DNA of 64,000 nt from Echria macrotheca. Taxonomy: Eukaryota; Ascomycota; Sordariomycetes; Sordariales; Schizotheciaceae. The notes below the pieces were generated by a model. The model saw only the letters and a program-made list of their open reading frames with translations, had not been told where the DNA came from and did not search any database. Made by a program: the position numbers and the translations under genes. The stretch is taken from assembly GCA_030411725.1 (NCBI GenBank), contig MU839841.1:124001-188000 (forward strand), given 5' to 3'. Positions 1 to 11,764 of the stretch are shown one piece after another (position 1 is the first letter of the stretch; every line of letters starts with the position of its first letter).

Positions 1-278
1 GAGGGGGGTGGAGTCGGGAGGTACCTGACCAGCTGATTCTGCACTTTTCCCCAGAACTATCAATCAGCGAATGCCCGATGGCCGCATATGCAAACTTCGC
101 CCCACTACCACCTCGCTGCAGGAGTCTTGATTAGCGGTATAAGTCGAGGCCAGCTGCACTGCCATTGCTTTTGCTGGAGGCGAACCCGTCCGTACTTTGC
201 CCTGAGAAAGTCAACCCGTCCATCCCCCGCGCGGCCGCCAGCGTACGACTTGTGACAAGTCGACGACAGGCCGGGACG

Positions 279-3194
279 ATGGAGTCGTCCAAACCTACGG
301 CGGCCACAAGTCTCGAGGCCGAGTTAACATGTTCTGTAAGTTTGTTCTATCTTTGACCCCCCTCCACGCCCGACAATCTACAACCCCGCCCCGCAGCTTG
401 TGAACTGGGTCTGCAACTGACAAAAGCCCACAAAAAGATTTGCACCGAGCTGCTTTACCAACCGCTGACGCTGCTCGACTGCCTACACACATTCTGCGCC
501 GCCTGTCTCAAGGAGTGGTTCGCATGGCAGGCGCAACGAGCCGAGGGCGCCCCGGTGCCGCCGGCGCCCGAGACGCCCGTGTTTACGTGCCCGTCGTGCC
601 GGGACGGCGTGCGCGACACCAAGCACGATGCGCGCGTGGCGACGCTGCTCGATATGTTCCTGGCGCTGAACCCGGACAAGGCGCGCTCGCAGGAGGACCG
701 CGCCGATATGGACCGCCGCTATAAGAAGGGCGATCGCGTCATGCCCCATCTCAAGTTTCTTGATCGTACCGAGGAGCAGAAGCGGCTGGATGCCGAGGAG
801 AGGAGGCTTATTGAGGAGGTGCAGCAGCTTAGTCTGCGTGATGCCCTGGCTGCGGCTGAGCGGGCGGATCGTGCGTCTAGGGCGCGTGGGAGGAGGGATG
901 GTGGTGAACGGAGGGGCGGTGAGCGGAGGGCGCAGAGTGCGAATTTGAGGGTTGATACGACTGCCGGGGAGGAGAGGAGGCGGAGGAGCGAGTCGAGGAA
1001 CCGTGGTGCGGCGCATGCTCCGGCTCCGGCTCCGGCTGCGGCTCCGGCCCCAGGTTCGGCGGCGGCGGCCGTTGATGCGGTCCGAGCGCGGCAGGTGGAG
1101 CATCAGAGTTCGCTGCGGTCGCTGATCAGCGCCGAGGGTGCCGGCACAAGGGATATCGAGCGTGAGATTGAGGAATTTACGCGGCAGATCCAGGAGGAGG
1201 GACTGTTGGATGGGTTGGATCTGGACAACATCGATCTGAGGAGCAACGATGAGCTCAGCAGGAGGATCACCGAGGCATATCGACGGCGCTACCGGGAGAG
1301 GTCGAGGGCTGACGGAGGCAGGCGGAGCAATGCGAGCGCGCATTCGCAACGGTCGGAGCGATCGACAAGGCCGAGGGCACATACGGGCGAGACGTCGCGG
1401 CCAACGAGCCGTCACGGTGGACACTCGTCGAGGCCACCGTCGGCCAGTAGTAGTGACGAGCGTGGGCGTTATCCGCCCTCAAGCTCGACACATCTGGAAG
1501 TCGGTGAGCCCGCCCGTCGGCGGCGTACTCCGAGTGGGAGTCGCAGCGCTACGGCCCCCGTACCGGCCACACAACCCGAGACCCGGGGTGTAACGGCCCG
1601 CTCGCAGACCGACTTGGCCCAGCGGCCCAGTGTGGGCGTCATCGCGGCCGAGGCTCGCAGTTCGAGCTCGCCCACTACTGTTACATCAGCGCCACTAGGC
1701 CGGGGTGATTCTCCCGATCACAGGGACCACCGGGGCGCCTCGTTCGGGTCCCGAGCGGCAGCTGGCCTGGGCATAACGCAACCACCGATCGATCCCGGGT
1801 CCGATTCGGACTCCCGGAGCCGGATCAAGCCTCCTCGGCCGGCCAATCTCGTCACTGGACAGATCTCGCCGACTATCGGCCCCACATCCGGTCCCTTGAG
1901 TCCCGGTCTTTCCACTCCGCCGCTATCATCACCCCGGCGCGCCCCACTGCCACGGTACAAAGAACCGCTGGTCAACTGCAACGGATGTGCCAAGCAGCAC
2001 ATCGAGTACGAGATCCACTACAATTGTGCAACCTGCCACGGCGGCGACTGGAATCTCTGTGTAGACTGCTGGCGCCGCCGCAAGGGCTGTCTGCACTGGC
2101 TCGGCTTCGGCAAGGCCGCCTGGGAGCGCTGGGGCAAGCTCCGCCAGGCGGGCGACCCGAAATGGGTCAACAACCCGCCGCATTTTCTAACTGCCAACCG
2201 GTACCTCCCGCCACGGGCGATCCCCGGTGGTGCAGAGGGCCGCCGCACCATCACCACCGAGAACCCGGCGGATAGACTGCAGAGCGGCACCTTCTGCTGC
2301 CGGTGCGCGGCCTGGACAAACGACGGCTACTGGCGCTGCGATGTCTGTAACGAGGGCGAGTGGGGGTTTTGTGGTGACTGTGTCAATCGCGGGATGGCAT
2401 GTACACATCCCCTGCTGCCGATGGCGTACCAGCCGACGCCAGAACAGCACAGGGCAGCCACGGGGTCGCCGCCGCCGCCGGGGACCACACCGCCTGCCAG
2501 TCCCGGCGGCACCCGGCCTCACCAGTCCAGCTCTGCGCCGCGCGCGTTCCGGCCCGTCGTCGTACCCCGACCCTGCTCGCTCTGTCGACGACGGATACAA
2601 CCTGCCGACCCGAGGTTCCACTGCTACGAATGCGCCGCCGACTCGAGCGGCGATTTCGACGTCTGCTGGCCGTGCTATAGCTCCCTCCTGGGGAGCGGCA
2701 AGATCGCGCCGGAGAACGGGCCGGCCGGGTGGAGACGGTGTCCGAGGGGCGGCCATCGCATGGTCGTCGAGGTCTTTGCGCCGGATGATCGGCGGCACGT
2801 GGTCCAGGACTTGGTGGGCGGGCGGCGGTTGGCCGTCGACAGGCGTGAGGACGGGTTGGAGGTGTGGTCTTGGAAGGACGGGGCGACGGGGAAGAAGGTT
2901 GAGCGGTTGGTTGCGGTGGATGTCGGGGCGAGTACCGAGGGGGTTAAAGTTGCTGGTGGCGAACGATTTACAAAGTCACTTTTCCCGCCTGACGGGGGAT
3001 CGTCGCCCGGTGCCGTTGCAGGGTGGGGATGGTACCCTGAGGCTGGGGTGGTGGACGAGCTCATGTTTCCCAAGTGGGCTGAGATATTGGAAGTGGAGGA
3101 CATGAACGGGGAGTGGTTCCACGGTTTCTATATGGGCACTTCGGGGCTCTTTCCGGCGCCGTACGTCAAGGTGGAAAAGGCCAAGGGCGGTTGA
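279..3194 (+). CDS. RING finger protein with three further zinc-binding segments and a C-terminal SH3 domain
   Basis: Exons 279-335 and 438-3194, 937 aa. The 102-nt intron interrupts the RING between its first two cysteine ligands, and splicing restores LTC-SIC. Phase is 0 on both sides and CTGAC precedes the acceptor. Residues 16-85 form a C3HC4 RING (C18, C21, DCLHTFC, CAAC, CPSC), so E3 ubiquitin ligase activity is expected. The middle is long, charged and Ser/Arg/Pro-rich, hence probably disordered. Three Cys-rich ZZ-like modules lie near residues 533-575, 637-680 and 730-775 (patterns CNGC, CATC, CVDC; CCRC, CDVC, CGDC; CSLC, CYEC, CWPC). An SH3-like segment sits at about 890-935 (EWFHGFYMGTSGLFPAPYVKV-type core). 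The RING resembles the CHFR type. Substrate and biological role are unknown. It converges on the enoyl-CoA hydratase gene, 96 bp away. Confidence 0.85.
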
Positions 3195-3290
3195 TTTGAG
3201 GCAGCCAGGACAAGGAAAAAGATATATATCCAAGTTTGATGACATGAAATACTACAAACCCGACTACGGGTTATATCTCTCCACAGCATA

Positions 3291-4276
3291 TCATTTATGA
3301 GCCCACTCAGGCTTCTGCTTCTCGGCAAACGCCTTCATGCCAATCTTCTGGTCCTCCGAGCCAAACAAGCTATGGAACACGCGCCGCTCATACTCGACGC
3401 CATCCCGCAGCGCCAGATCCTGACTCTTGTTGACGACCTCCTTAGCCGCCATGACCGCGACGCGCGAGTATCCCGCAATCGTCTGCGCCGTCTCGAGCGT
3501 GCCCTCCATCAACTTCTCGTGCGACTCAAACGTCCTCGCCGCAACCCCCCACCTCTCGGCCTCCTCGCCGCTGAAAAACTTGCCCGTGAGAATCAGCTCC
3601 ATGGCCTTGCTCTTGCCCACCGCCCTCGTGAGCCGCTGGCTGCCGCCGGCCCCGGGAACCGTCCCGAGCTTGATCTCGGGCTGGCCGAACGTCGCGGTGG
3701 ACGTGCAGTAGATCAGGTCGCACATGAGCGCGAGCTCGCAGCCGCCGCCTAGCGCGTAGCCCGACACGGCGGCGAGGATGGGTTTTTTTATGGCGGTCAC
3801 CAGCTCGGACCAGCTCTCGATGAAGGAGGTCGTGTAGGCCTCGCTGAAGGTCAGGGGCGCCATCTCTTTGATGTCGGCGCCGGCGGCGAAGGCCTTGGCG
3901 CTGCCCGTGAGGACTATGGAGCCGATTTGGGGGGCGCGGTCGAGGTGCCGGAGGGCCGTGTTGAGTTCTTTTATGAGGGGGGTGCAGAGGGCGTTGAGGG
4001 CTTTGGGGCGGGAGAGGGTTACTTTTTTTATTATTTGTTTAGTATGTTTTTTGGGATGGTCTTAAAGAAGGGGGAGAGAGACAAAGTACCTTGGCCGACG
4101 CCGGGTCGGGGCTCCGAGACGGAGAGATAGGTGTATGGACCGCCGTACGTCTTGTCGGACTCTGACGGGGCGGATGAGTAGCTCCGGCTCGTCAATCGGG
4201 GGAGGACGGCCGACGGGCGCGCGCGGAGGAGGGGGAGGGAGCGCAGGAGGTTTGCGCGGAGGGCGGGGGCGGTCAT
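3291..4276 (-). CDS. ECHS1-like: Mitochondrial short-chain enoyl-CoA hydratase (crotonase family)
   Basis: Exons on the minus strand are 4276-4090 and 4021-3291 (68-nt intron), giving 305 aa. The start chosen opens an Arg/Ser/Leu-rich, acid-poor presequence of about 35 residues ending SRSYSS, which looks like a matrix-targeting peptide. The longer in-frame start at 4405 would bury it. The crotonase core includes the oxyanion-hole segment AAGADI, then GYALGGGCELALMCD carrying the first catalytic Glu, and GQPEIKLGTVPGAGG carrying the second. The C-terminus (AEKQKPEWAHK) matches the trimer-stabilising helix of the ECHS1 group. The family hydrates 2-trans-enoyl-CoA to 3-hydroxyacyl-CoA in mitochondrial beta-oxidation and amino-acid catabolism. 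Length fits the family. A relative acting on other acyl-CoAs is possible. Confidence 0.93.
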
Positions 4277-5165
4277 TTTGGCGGCAATTGGAGTCTCTGA
4301 CCCTTGATTTTGCTGGGGGACGCTTCTACAGAGCTTCTGGATTTGAAGCTTGGAGGTTGAAGGTGTTGGGATGAATAAGTTCGAAGCTCGGCTGAACCCC
4401 ACCACATGTCGTCACAGGTTATCCTCGGCCTAACGTGAAGGAATGCAGATCTGGGGTTTGGCTTGGCCTGAAAGTTTCGGTAATTTCGGGCCATTCTTAC
4501 TGTTCAGAGACACAACACCAATGACTGGGGGGCATCAGAAAAGGTTGACATCGTACTAGCTATGTACATATACCCCTTGGACTTTCAGGGACTCTACTGC
4601 TCTTGTTCTGTTACCATGCAAGTACCACCTCGGCGTATCAGGCTCCCCGGCTTATTGGGAGGCGTATCTCGGTGTTGAGAATCTTTTCAAGATTTGTTCC
4701 AGTTCGAAGGCTGCACCAGGGAATGACAGCTGAGTTGCGCCGAATAGTTAAGAAGATGTTCTTCATCAATGGCTCGAAAGTTATCTCCTCAAATTGTCGA
4801 ACAGCTGGCACATTCACTATTCAGGTCGAATTCCGATGGGAATGAAAAGTTTATCTACGGCGCTACGCAGAGAGCCGGCCGATAACCCCCTTACATAAGC
4901 ATACAGGGTCCTGACAGGGGCGCTGCGTGGCTCGGCGGTGGCTAATTAAACGCCAGATGTCCCAACCCAGCTTTGGACTTTCTTGGAACGCGCGACGGGG
5001 CTCTGCTTTGTGAAATTCCTTCCGCTTTGCCTTCCGACGATTGCATTGTGCGCAACACGCCGCCGACTCGACTCTTGCATCCAGGACCGAACCCGTTCGT
5101 CATTCCGACTTTCCTCACCATCCGCCTCTTCCTCGACGACCGGTACTGATCACGCAAGCGTCGAG
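4277..5165. promoter_or_regulatory. Divergent intergenic region between enoyl-CoA hydratase and RER1
   Basis: This 889-bp interval separates two divergently transcribed genes and must hold both promoters. Only short unsupported reading frames occur. I see no conserved gene, RNA gene or repeat. Confidence 0.5.
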
Positions 5166-5883
5166 ATGGATTCCGTCGACGAGCCCACCACGCCATTTGG
5201 CACCTTCACAGCGCAGACCAGCAAACTCTCGAGGGTGCGTCGTGATGCGCTCCTCTCGATGGCGCCGCTAACAAGTTGCAGCAATATCAAGCGCTCCTCG
5301 ATCAGTCGACCCCCCATGTCGCCTATCGATGGGTCGGCACCGGAGTCGCCCTCCTTCTGTTCTTTGTGCGCGTCTTCGTCGCCCAGGGCTGGTACATCGG
5401 TATGTCTCTGCGGAACCCGGGAAGAGAGCAGAAAACTAACAGGTGTAGTCGCCTATGCCCTCGGCATCTATCTTTTGAACCTCTTCCTCGCATTCCTCCA
5501 ACCCAAGTTCGACCCCTCCAACGAGGCTATGGACAATGACATGGAGGACGGGTCGGCCGGAACGCTGCCCACGAGGCAAGACGAGGAGTTCCGCCCCTTC
5601 ATCCGACGGCTCCCCGAGTTCAAGTTCTGGCACGCCGCCACGCGCGCCATCAGCATCGCCTTCGTCTGCAGCTGGTTCAACATCTTCGACGTGCCCGTCT
5701 TCTGGCCTGTGCTGGTTATGTACTGGCTCATGCTCTTCATCCTTACCAGTACGTTCGATAAGACATTGATAAAAAGTGGACGCTAACGATTATGTAGTGA
5801 GGAAGCAAATCCAGCACATGATCAAGTATCGTTATGTGCCCTTCTCATTCGGCAAGGCGAGATATGGCAAGACCAGCAACTAG
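5166..5883 (+). CDS. RER1: Rer1 family Golgi-to-ER retrieval receptor
   Basis: Exons 5166-5234, 5282-5399, 5449-5748 and 5798-5883 give 190 aa. All phases agree and introns are 47-49 nt. The protein has the Rer1 pattern: a short acidic N-terminus, YQALLDQSTPHVAYRW before the first membrane hairpin, a polar loop, FWHAATRAISIAF, then a second hairpin (VFWPVLVMYWLMLFI) and the conserved tail RKQIQHMIKYRYVPFSFGK. Rer1 is a four-helix membrane protein of the early Golgi. It recognises transmembrane segments of escaped ER proteins and unassembled subunits and returns them by COPI. Exon 2 could alternatively begin at 5276, which adds Leu-Gln in frame. I prefer 5282 because the CTAAC branch site then lies a normal distance upstream. 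Confidence 0.95.
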
Positions 5884-6636
5884 TGTGCCACCACCATTTT
5901 GCAAGGAGGCGTTCATTCTTTCGGGCGGTTGGGACATGGGCGACGGCAATAGAGGGTTGAATGTATTATGACTGGACACACTGGCGCTCATGACAACATC
6001 CTGTACAATGTTATATACCGGCTTCTAATAGGTGATGCGCAGCCACGGGCGCTGGCATCCGGGGGTGCGCGGCTTCAGACTAATGACGTTTCCATTGAGC
6101 TTTCATCTGAGACTGTGGAGGATTGCAGATCAGTGGCATAGGGTGAAGAGTTGCCAGGTCGTTGTTGTACGAGTGCTGGATAGGGAGGGAATAGAACCTC
6201 AGGCGAACCCCGAGTCTTTTTCCTTCAGTCACTCCAAAGTCTGTGTCCCGTGACACAATTTTATTACGATCAGAATAAAATCATTTCTTGACCGGGAAAA
6301 CCAGGTGGTTTCCTCGAAAGTCGCGCACGGGTGGCGTTGGACGGCCCGGTTCCGTGGTTGAGGCTCTCGGTTCGTCCCAACTTTGAACTCTCTCGGCCGC
6401 CAAAATTCGCGACCGTAGCGCGTCCTGCCACTGCACTTCTTTCTCCCACCACTCATTCAGAGCTTTTGTTCAGCTTGCAACTCCCACACAACCACATCGA
6501 ATCGACGGTAATATTTTGCTCACACTCGATACCGCTTCATCGATATCTCTGCACCGCGATATTTTCCGCCCAACTTGGGGCAATTGGAATCGAGATTGCA
6601 GCTACCACAACGACTCTCCTCACACCCTAGCCCGTC
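5884..6636 (+). promoter_or_regulatory. RER1 3' end and PAF1 promoter/leader
   Basis: The last 200 bp before the PAF1 start are pyrimidine-rich with many short CT and CACA stretches, as is common at fungal transcription starts. No gene is visible. Confidence 0.4.
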
Positions 6637-8119
6637 ATGGCTTCGTCACAACCTAGAGGAGGCGGCGAGCGCATGATCCACCAAGACTATATCGCGAGAA
6701 TACGATACTCGAACACTCTACCTCCGCCGCCCAACCCGCCGAAGCTGCTCGATGTACCGAACACGGGCCTCGCGAGCGGGCAGTACACCACGCCAGGGTT
6801 TGCTTCGCGCCTTGCGCGCGAGCAGCCCTTGAATATCGAAGCTGATGCCGAGCTTGGAATGCCGCTGGACCTGGTGGGAATGCCCGGCGTTTTCGATGGG
6901 GATGAGAGCTGTATGTCCATTCATGCCTATCTTGACCACTCTGACTGACTTGGTGTCAGCTATCCAGGCTCCGGCGCAGGCGCCGCCCATCCATCCCCAC
7001 GACCGAGCACTCCTCAGACCCCTCTCGACTCTCGGAAAGCCCAAGGTTGGCGATGCCGCAGTTTCATTCCTCCGGCGAACCGAGTACATCTCGTCCGTAC
7101 AGGCACGGCCGAAAGACAATGTCTTCATCAAGCCGAGCTCCAACAACATAAAACGACCCGAGAAGCGCAAGGCGTCCCCCGAGCCCGACAAGGGCACACC
7201 GGCCTGGATCAAGCGACGGATCGACCGGAGCTTCGAGGTGGCCGCCGCGCAGCTGGCCGACCGCAGCCGTGTTAAGCACCCGTCCAAGGGCAACCTCAAA
7301 CTCGTTGACGCATTCCCAATCCTGCCCGACCTCGATGCCTTCCCCGACTCTGGCGCATATGTTACTGTCAAGTTCCAGACGAACCCAGTGGGTACTTCGA
7401 ATACGTACGATACGCGCCTGATGTCGGGCATCTTCAAACCCATTGAGCGCACCGCCGCCGAGGAGCGGGCTTACGAGACGGCGTTTGCTGCATACGAACG
7501 CGACCCTGTCAACAATCCCAGACCTTCCAGCATGATGAACTACGATTTCTTCCTCGCAGCCGACGCCGATACGGGCGATCGCTTCCGCCGCCGCTTCGAC
7601 GTTGACAATCCTAGCCATGACGACGATTCGCTCTACACCCTCTCAGAAGGCAGCTTCCGGTTCCCTCGTATTCGGGCGTACGAGACAGCCCAAGAGAAAG
7701 AGATGGATCACGATAACAAGTATGACGAGGAGGTCATACTGGCTTACCGTCTTGATGAGACCGACCGGCGGCCCAAAGACGACAGCGCACAGAAAGCCGT
7801 TTACTACTACCCGGTCATGCAGCGGAGCACCATCCGCAGCCAGCGGACCAAGAACATTGCGAGGACCATTGGCATTGCGACGGACGAGGAGGGTCCTCAT
7901 CTGGATGAGCTGCACGTCAAGGTGGACGATCCCAGCGAGGAGCTCAAGGCCGAGCTGAATCGGTACAAGGAGAAGCCAGTGGGCATGGTGGAGGTGGATG
8001 AGGATGAGGAGGAAGAGCCGGTTAGACGGGCTGCTAGTGCGTCAGCTAGTCCGGCGCGGGACGGGGGTAGGGTGAAGCCTGCTGATGATGATGCCGACGG
8101 TGATGAGGACGAGGACTAG
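6637..8119 (+). CDS. PAF1: RNA polymerase II-associated factor 1 (PAF1 complex subunit)
   Basis: Exons 6637-6910 and 6960-8119 (49-nt intron, CTGAC branch site) give 477 aa. Family features are an N-terminal RYSNTLPPPPNPPKLLDVP segment, the conserved SFLRRTEYISS block (about residue 132), DAFPILPDLDAFPDSGAYV, and KPIERTAAEERAYE-type helices. It ends in a very acidic low-complexity tail (DEDEEEEP, then DDDADGDEDED). Paf1 is the core scaffold of the nuclear Paf1 complex. The complex travels with Pol II and promotes H2B ubiquitination, H3K4/K36 methylation, elongation and 3'-end processing. Length is close to that of the yeast protein. It lies in tandem behind RER1 and converges on the GT90 gene. 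No sign of truncation. Confidence 0.93.
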
Positions 8120-9161
8120 GGCATTTGTGTTCTTGAGAGCCGGCTTCGGCTTTAGGAGACGTAAGAGGAGGGTTAGACTTGCTTGAGCGAGAATGAGAAG
8201 GTGTGCTTTTGATAGACGAGAGTCAGGGATTATCCTGGTATTTATTCGGATGTCGCTGCTTGGGTGAAGGCGGGACAATGGACAATGGGCTAGACAAAAG
8301 AATGCAATGCTCTCAGTCGAAAACTAGGAAGATGAAGCGAACTGCGTATAGATAATCACAGCGTTGCTCATTCTCGGCGTGTCTCCCACAAGCTCAATGG
8401 ATCTTAGCCACACCACAGCCACCAACTTCTATGCTTCAAGCGCAGCCATGACACATCCCTCTCCGGGAATCGGTCCTCACTCAAACCGCGAGCCAATACC
8501 CTTGGATAGCCAGCTGAGGATAACATCGTACGTATCGTAATCACCTCCCACCGAAAAGCACATGAACAAGAATAAGATCTGTACATATTAGAATACAGTA
8601 AGAAATATAAGACAAAAAAAAAAAACGCCATGCCAATGCTCTCTTTCTACTTCCGTGAAAACCCATCCAGCCAGCCAGCCAGCCAGCCAACATGCCCCTC
8701 CTCTGCTGCCCGCTGAACAACCGCCCGGCCTGCTCCGTACAATTATGATGCGGTTGTGCAATACCCTTCCTTCGTATAATACATCTAGACTTAGAACACT
8801 GCCCGCTCTGTCAATGATACATCCCTGTCGACTGCTGCTGCCGACTGCTTGACACCGACTAGCTTCCCTCGTCTAGACTCGTCCCACCTTACCAGCCAGC
8901 GTATTCCTCTCCTCTCCCTTCTAGTAAGATCCCCATCACGAAGATCGAGATCTCCGGCTCCGCCCCTTGATATTATCCTGTTATGTTGTTGTTGCTCGCT
9001 CGCTGAATCTCCTCTCCCCTGAACATAGCATAGCCGATACCGGTGCCGCGTGTATACATGTACATACGCGTACACACCCAGAAGAGGAGAAAGACATGAA
9101 TTGGGTAGTGGGATAATTGTGCAAGCGCTCTGGCAAGAGAGCTCTCTCTTGCTTTGCTTGC
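8120..9161. other. Convergent 3' intergenic region between PAF1 and the GT90 gene
   Basis: No gene is supported. It contains a (CCAG)n tract at 8667-8688 and an A12 run near 8614. Both flanking genes end here, so it should hold two cleavage/polyadenylation sites. Confidence 0.5.
8667..8688. repeat. (CCAG)n microsatellite
   Basis: About five and a half perfect tetranucleotide units in non-coding DNA between PAF1 and GT90. Confidence 0.9.
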
Positions 9162-11066
9162 TTAACCAACATACCCAATATTCTCCCTATCATCGTCAAT
9201 CACCCTTCCATACCTACACAACAGTGTTAGCAAACATCTCACGACAAGAAGGGGAAAAAAAACTCACTCCAAAAGCAACCGAAAGAACCAAACCTCCATA
9301 TCCTCATGCCTCAACACCTTCTCCGCCCACTCCTTACTCTGCATCGCAACCCGCTCCGCCTCCTTCCGCCCCAGCTCCTCGCGCGAGAAGAACCGCACAG
9401 CCTCAAGCCAGTCCTCGCCCTGCAGACTGAGCGGCACGTAATGCGCCCACGGCCGGATCCACTCGTGATGCCACTCCCGGAAGACGGCGAACTTGTAGAC
9501 CAGACTCCGGCTCTGCAGCAGCGCGTAGAACCGGCCCGAGAACGCGTTCCCATCCAGGTCAAGCACGTGCTTATACTTGTACGCCGTCTCCATGGGCGCC
9601 GCGGCTTTCACGTCGAAAAACTCGCGCTGCGCGTCGCAGTCGGGCTGGTCGCACTGGCCGACGTGCGAGAAGTACACGTCCATCATGTCCCGAAACTCGC
9701 CGCGCGGCACCTCGCGCACCGCCCACTTCTGGTTGTACTCGTTCCCCTCGTTTTCCAGAACACGCGCCTGCTCGACCGAGTGCAGCTTGGCCACGAAGCG
9801 CTGCCGGTGCTGTCGCCGCCAGCCGCCGTTGCGACTATACCCGCCCGTCGTCGAGCCGCGCCAGTACAGCTTGTCGGCCTTGTCGTCCCACTTCTGGTCC
9901 GCACCTGAATCGTACTTGACCCGGTCGGCGTAGTACCACGGCGACGGGTAGATGATGTCGGCGTACGACGAGATCTTGGACTGCGAGAAGATGGGGAACA
10001 GGTCGTGCACGATGTTGTAGGCGTTCGGCCGGTCGAAGAAACCGTAGCTCTCGCGCAGCGACGGCGAGAGACAGATATCCGACATGGCCGTGTCGTTGTA
10101 CACAAAACCCAGCTCGCCGAGCCCAAACTGCGAGATGTCGTCGGCCATCTGGTCCTCCTCCAGAACCCGTGCCGGGCTGTCGGGCGGACACGACACGCGC
10201 GAGTGCGTCCACGTCGGCTGGTGCGCAAAGAAGTTGAACCGCGTGAGCTTGGTCGGCTCGAAGCCGCGGCCGTCGTTGAGCCCCTTGGTCTTGGAGAACT
10301 GGTTCTTCGGCCTCGCGACGCCTGCCGCCCGCGCCATCGTCGTCCCCTTGGCCGTCTGCACCAGCCTCGCCATGTCGTCGTGCGGGACCACCACGCGCGG
10401 CTCGTCGTGCACGTTGAACGCCAGATCCATGTCCGGCAGCCACTCGACAAACCCCGCCAGCATCTTCTTGGTCGCCGCCGGCTGCCACTCGGGCCCGCCG
10501 GCCGCATACGTGACGTTCCCATCGCGGATAGCGACGCCCATGAGCGCATTGTCAAACCCCAGCGCCTCTTTTGCGCGCGCCCGCACCGTCGCCGGCTGGA
10601 GCCCCCAGAACGGCAGCAGCAAATCGTAGATGGAATCGAACTCGTCGACCAGCACGACGCCCTTGCTCTGCGCGTACGCCCACCACTTGTCGAAGTTGGG
10701 CGGCGGCGCTAGCCCGCCGTACCGCCGGCGGTACTCCGCCACGGCATCGCGCAGCGTCTTGGACTGGCGCGCCTTGGTCTGCTCGAACTCGCGCTCCGCC
10801 TGCGTCGTCAGGTGCCATATCGGATGCGACGCCTTGGGCGCCGGCTTCGTCTTTCCGCTGCTGCTGATCGGTATCGACGCGGGCGGCTCGATCGGTGTGT
10901 GGTGCTTGTGCGTCGAAGAGGATGATGATGGTTGCTGCGCCGTCGAAGTGCTGCCTCGTATTCCAGAAGATGGAGACGACGATGCTCGGATTAACGTGAC
11001 GATGCAGTACGTCAGCAACACCAGCGCGCCCAGCAGGATGAATTGCCGCCGCCGCATCATGCCCAT
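9162..11066 (-). CDS. Type II membrane glycosyltransferase, family GT90 (CAP10-like)
   Basis: Exons on the minus strand are 11066-9268 and 9213-9162, giving 616 aa. The start opens a signal anchor (MGMMRRRQFILLGALVLLTY, membrane segment about 8-27) followed by a Ser/Pro-rich stem, as expected for a Golgi lumenal transferase. The CAP10 core carries LYWRGSTTGGYSRNGGW (about 398) and, later, KYKHVLDLDGNAFSGRFYAL and RPWAHYVPLSL. Family members transfer xylose or related sugars; fungal relatives act on capsule, wall or glycolipid glycans, but the acceptor here is unknown. If the last 54-nt intron (GTGAGT...CTAAC...TAG) is retained, a TGA at 9266-9264 ends the protein at 600 aa. I prefer splicing, which adds an acidic tail beginning YGRVIDDDRE, in line with the usual end of fungal CAP10 proteins. 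Confidence 0.87.
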
Positions 11067-11764
11067 TGTGCGCCTTTCCCACCCCCGGCTTGCTTGCGCT
11101 GTAACGTTGGACCTAAAACCAGAGAATGAATAATGAATCCTGTCGGTTATGTCACCTCGGAACGGGCCACATCGCTGGGTTCGATCAAAAAACAACAAGA
11201 GAAAACGGTTTCTCGGTCGTACACGCGGTCGGTCGCGTAAATTGGGAGAGATGCAAAAAGTGACGCTCCAAAAACCACAATGTCTCACACTGGACCTTCG
11301 ATTGGGCCTTCCAAGATTTCGGGACGGGGCCACCCTTGGCTCGCCTCACGCATTCAGCTCGCCAAGATCGAAGTGCTGACGCTTTCCTATCGCAGCGATA
11401 AGCCCCTATTCTGCATTCTTCAACGACTTGCTTGCTACTTTCTTCGCTGCATGCAGGAGTCGGGAAAATGCTTTGCAAATCATACTGGATAAAAGGCCAG
11501 TTGGGTCCATTCACCAATTAGCGAACATTCATGCACACGCAAACATCACGCCTGTAGGAAGTTCATCACATAGTCATTGGTATCGGTATCGATAAAGCAG
11601 AGCATGGCCAATGGATCACTGTTGGACGATAGTATGATGCAACTTCCAAAGAAAATGCATGCCTCTCGTTACCCGTTAGATCACAATGGTATCAGCCCTG
11701 GTGCCTCCAACGCCGCAGAATGCCCCTATTTTTTTTTCGTTCCCGTCATGCCCGTTTCCAGAGT
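11067..11764 (-). promoter_or_regulatory. GT90 upstream region and downstream region of uS8
   Basis: These 698 bp hold the GT90 promoter and the uS8 3' end. No gene or repeat beyond short unsupported frames was recognised. Confidence 0.4.

Noticed and set aside
483..1424. 313-codon open frame opposite the RING gene
   Set aside because: Antisense to low-complexity coding sequence; composition is Arg/Pro/Leu biased.
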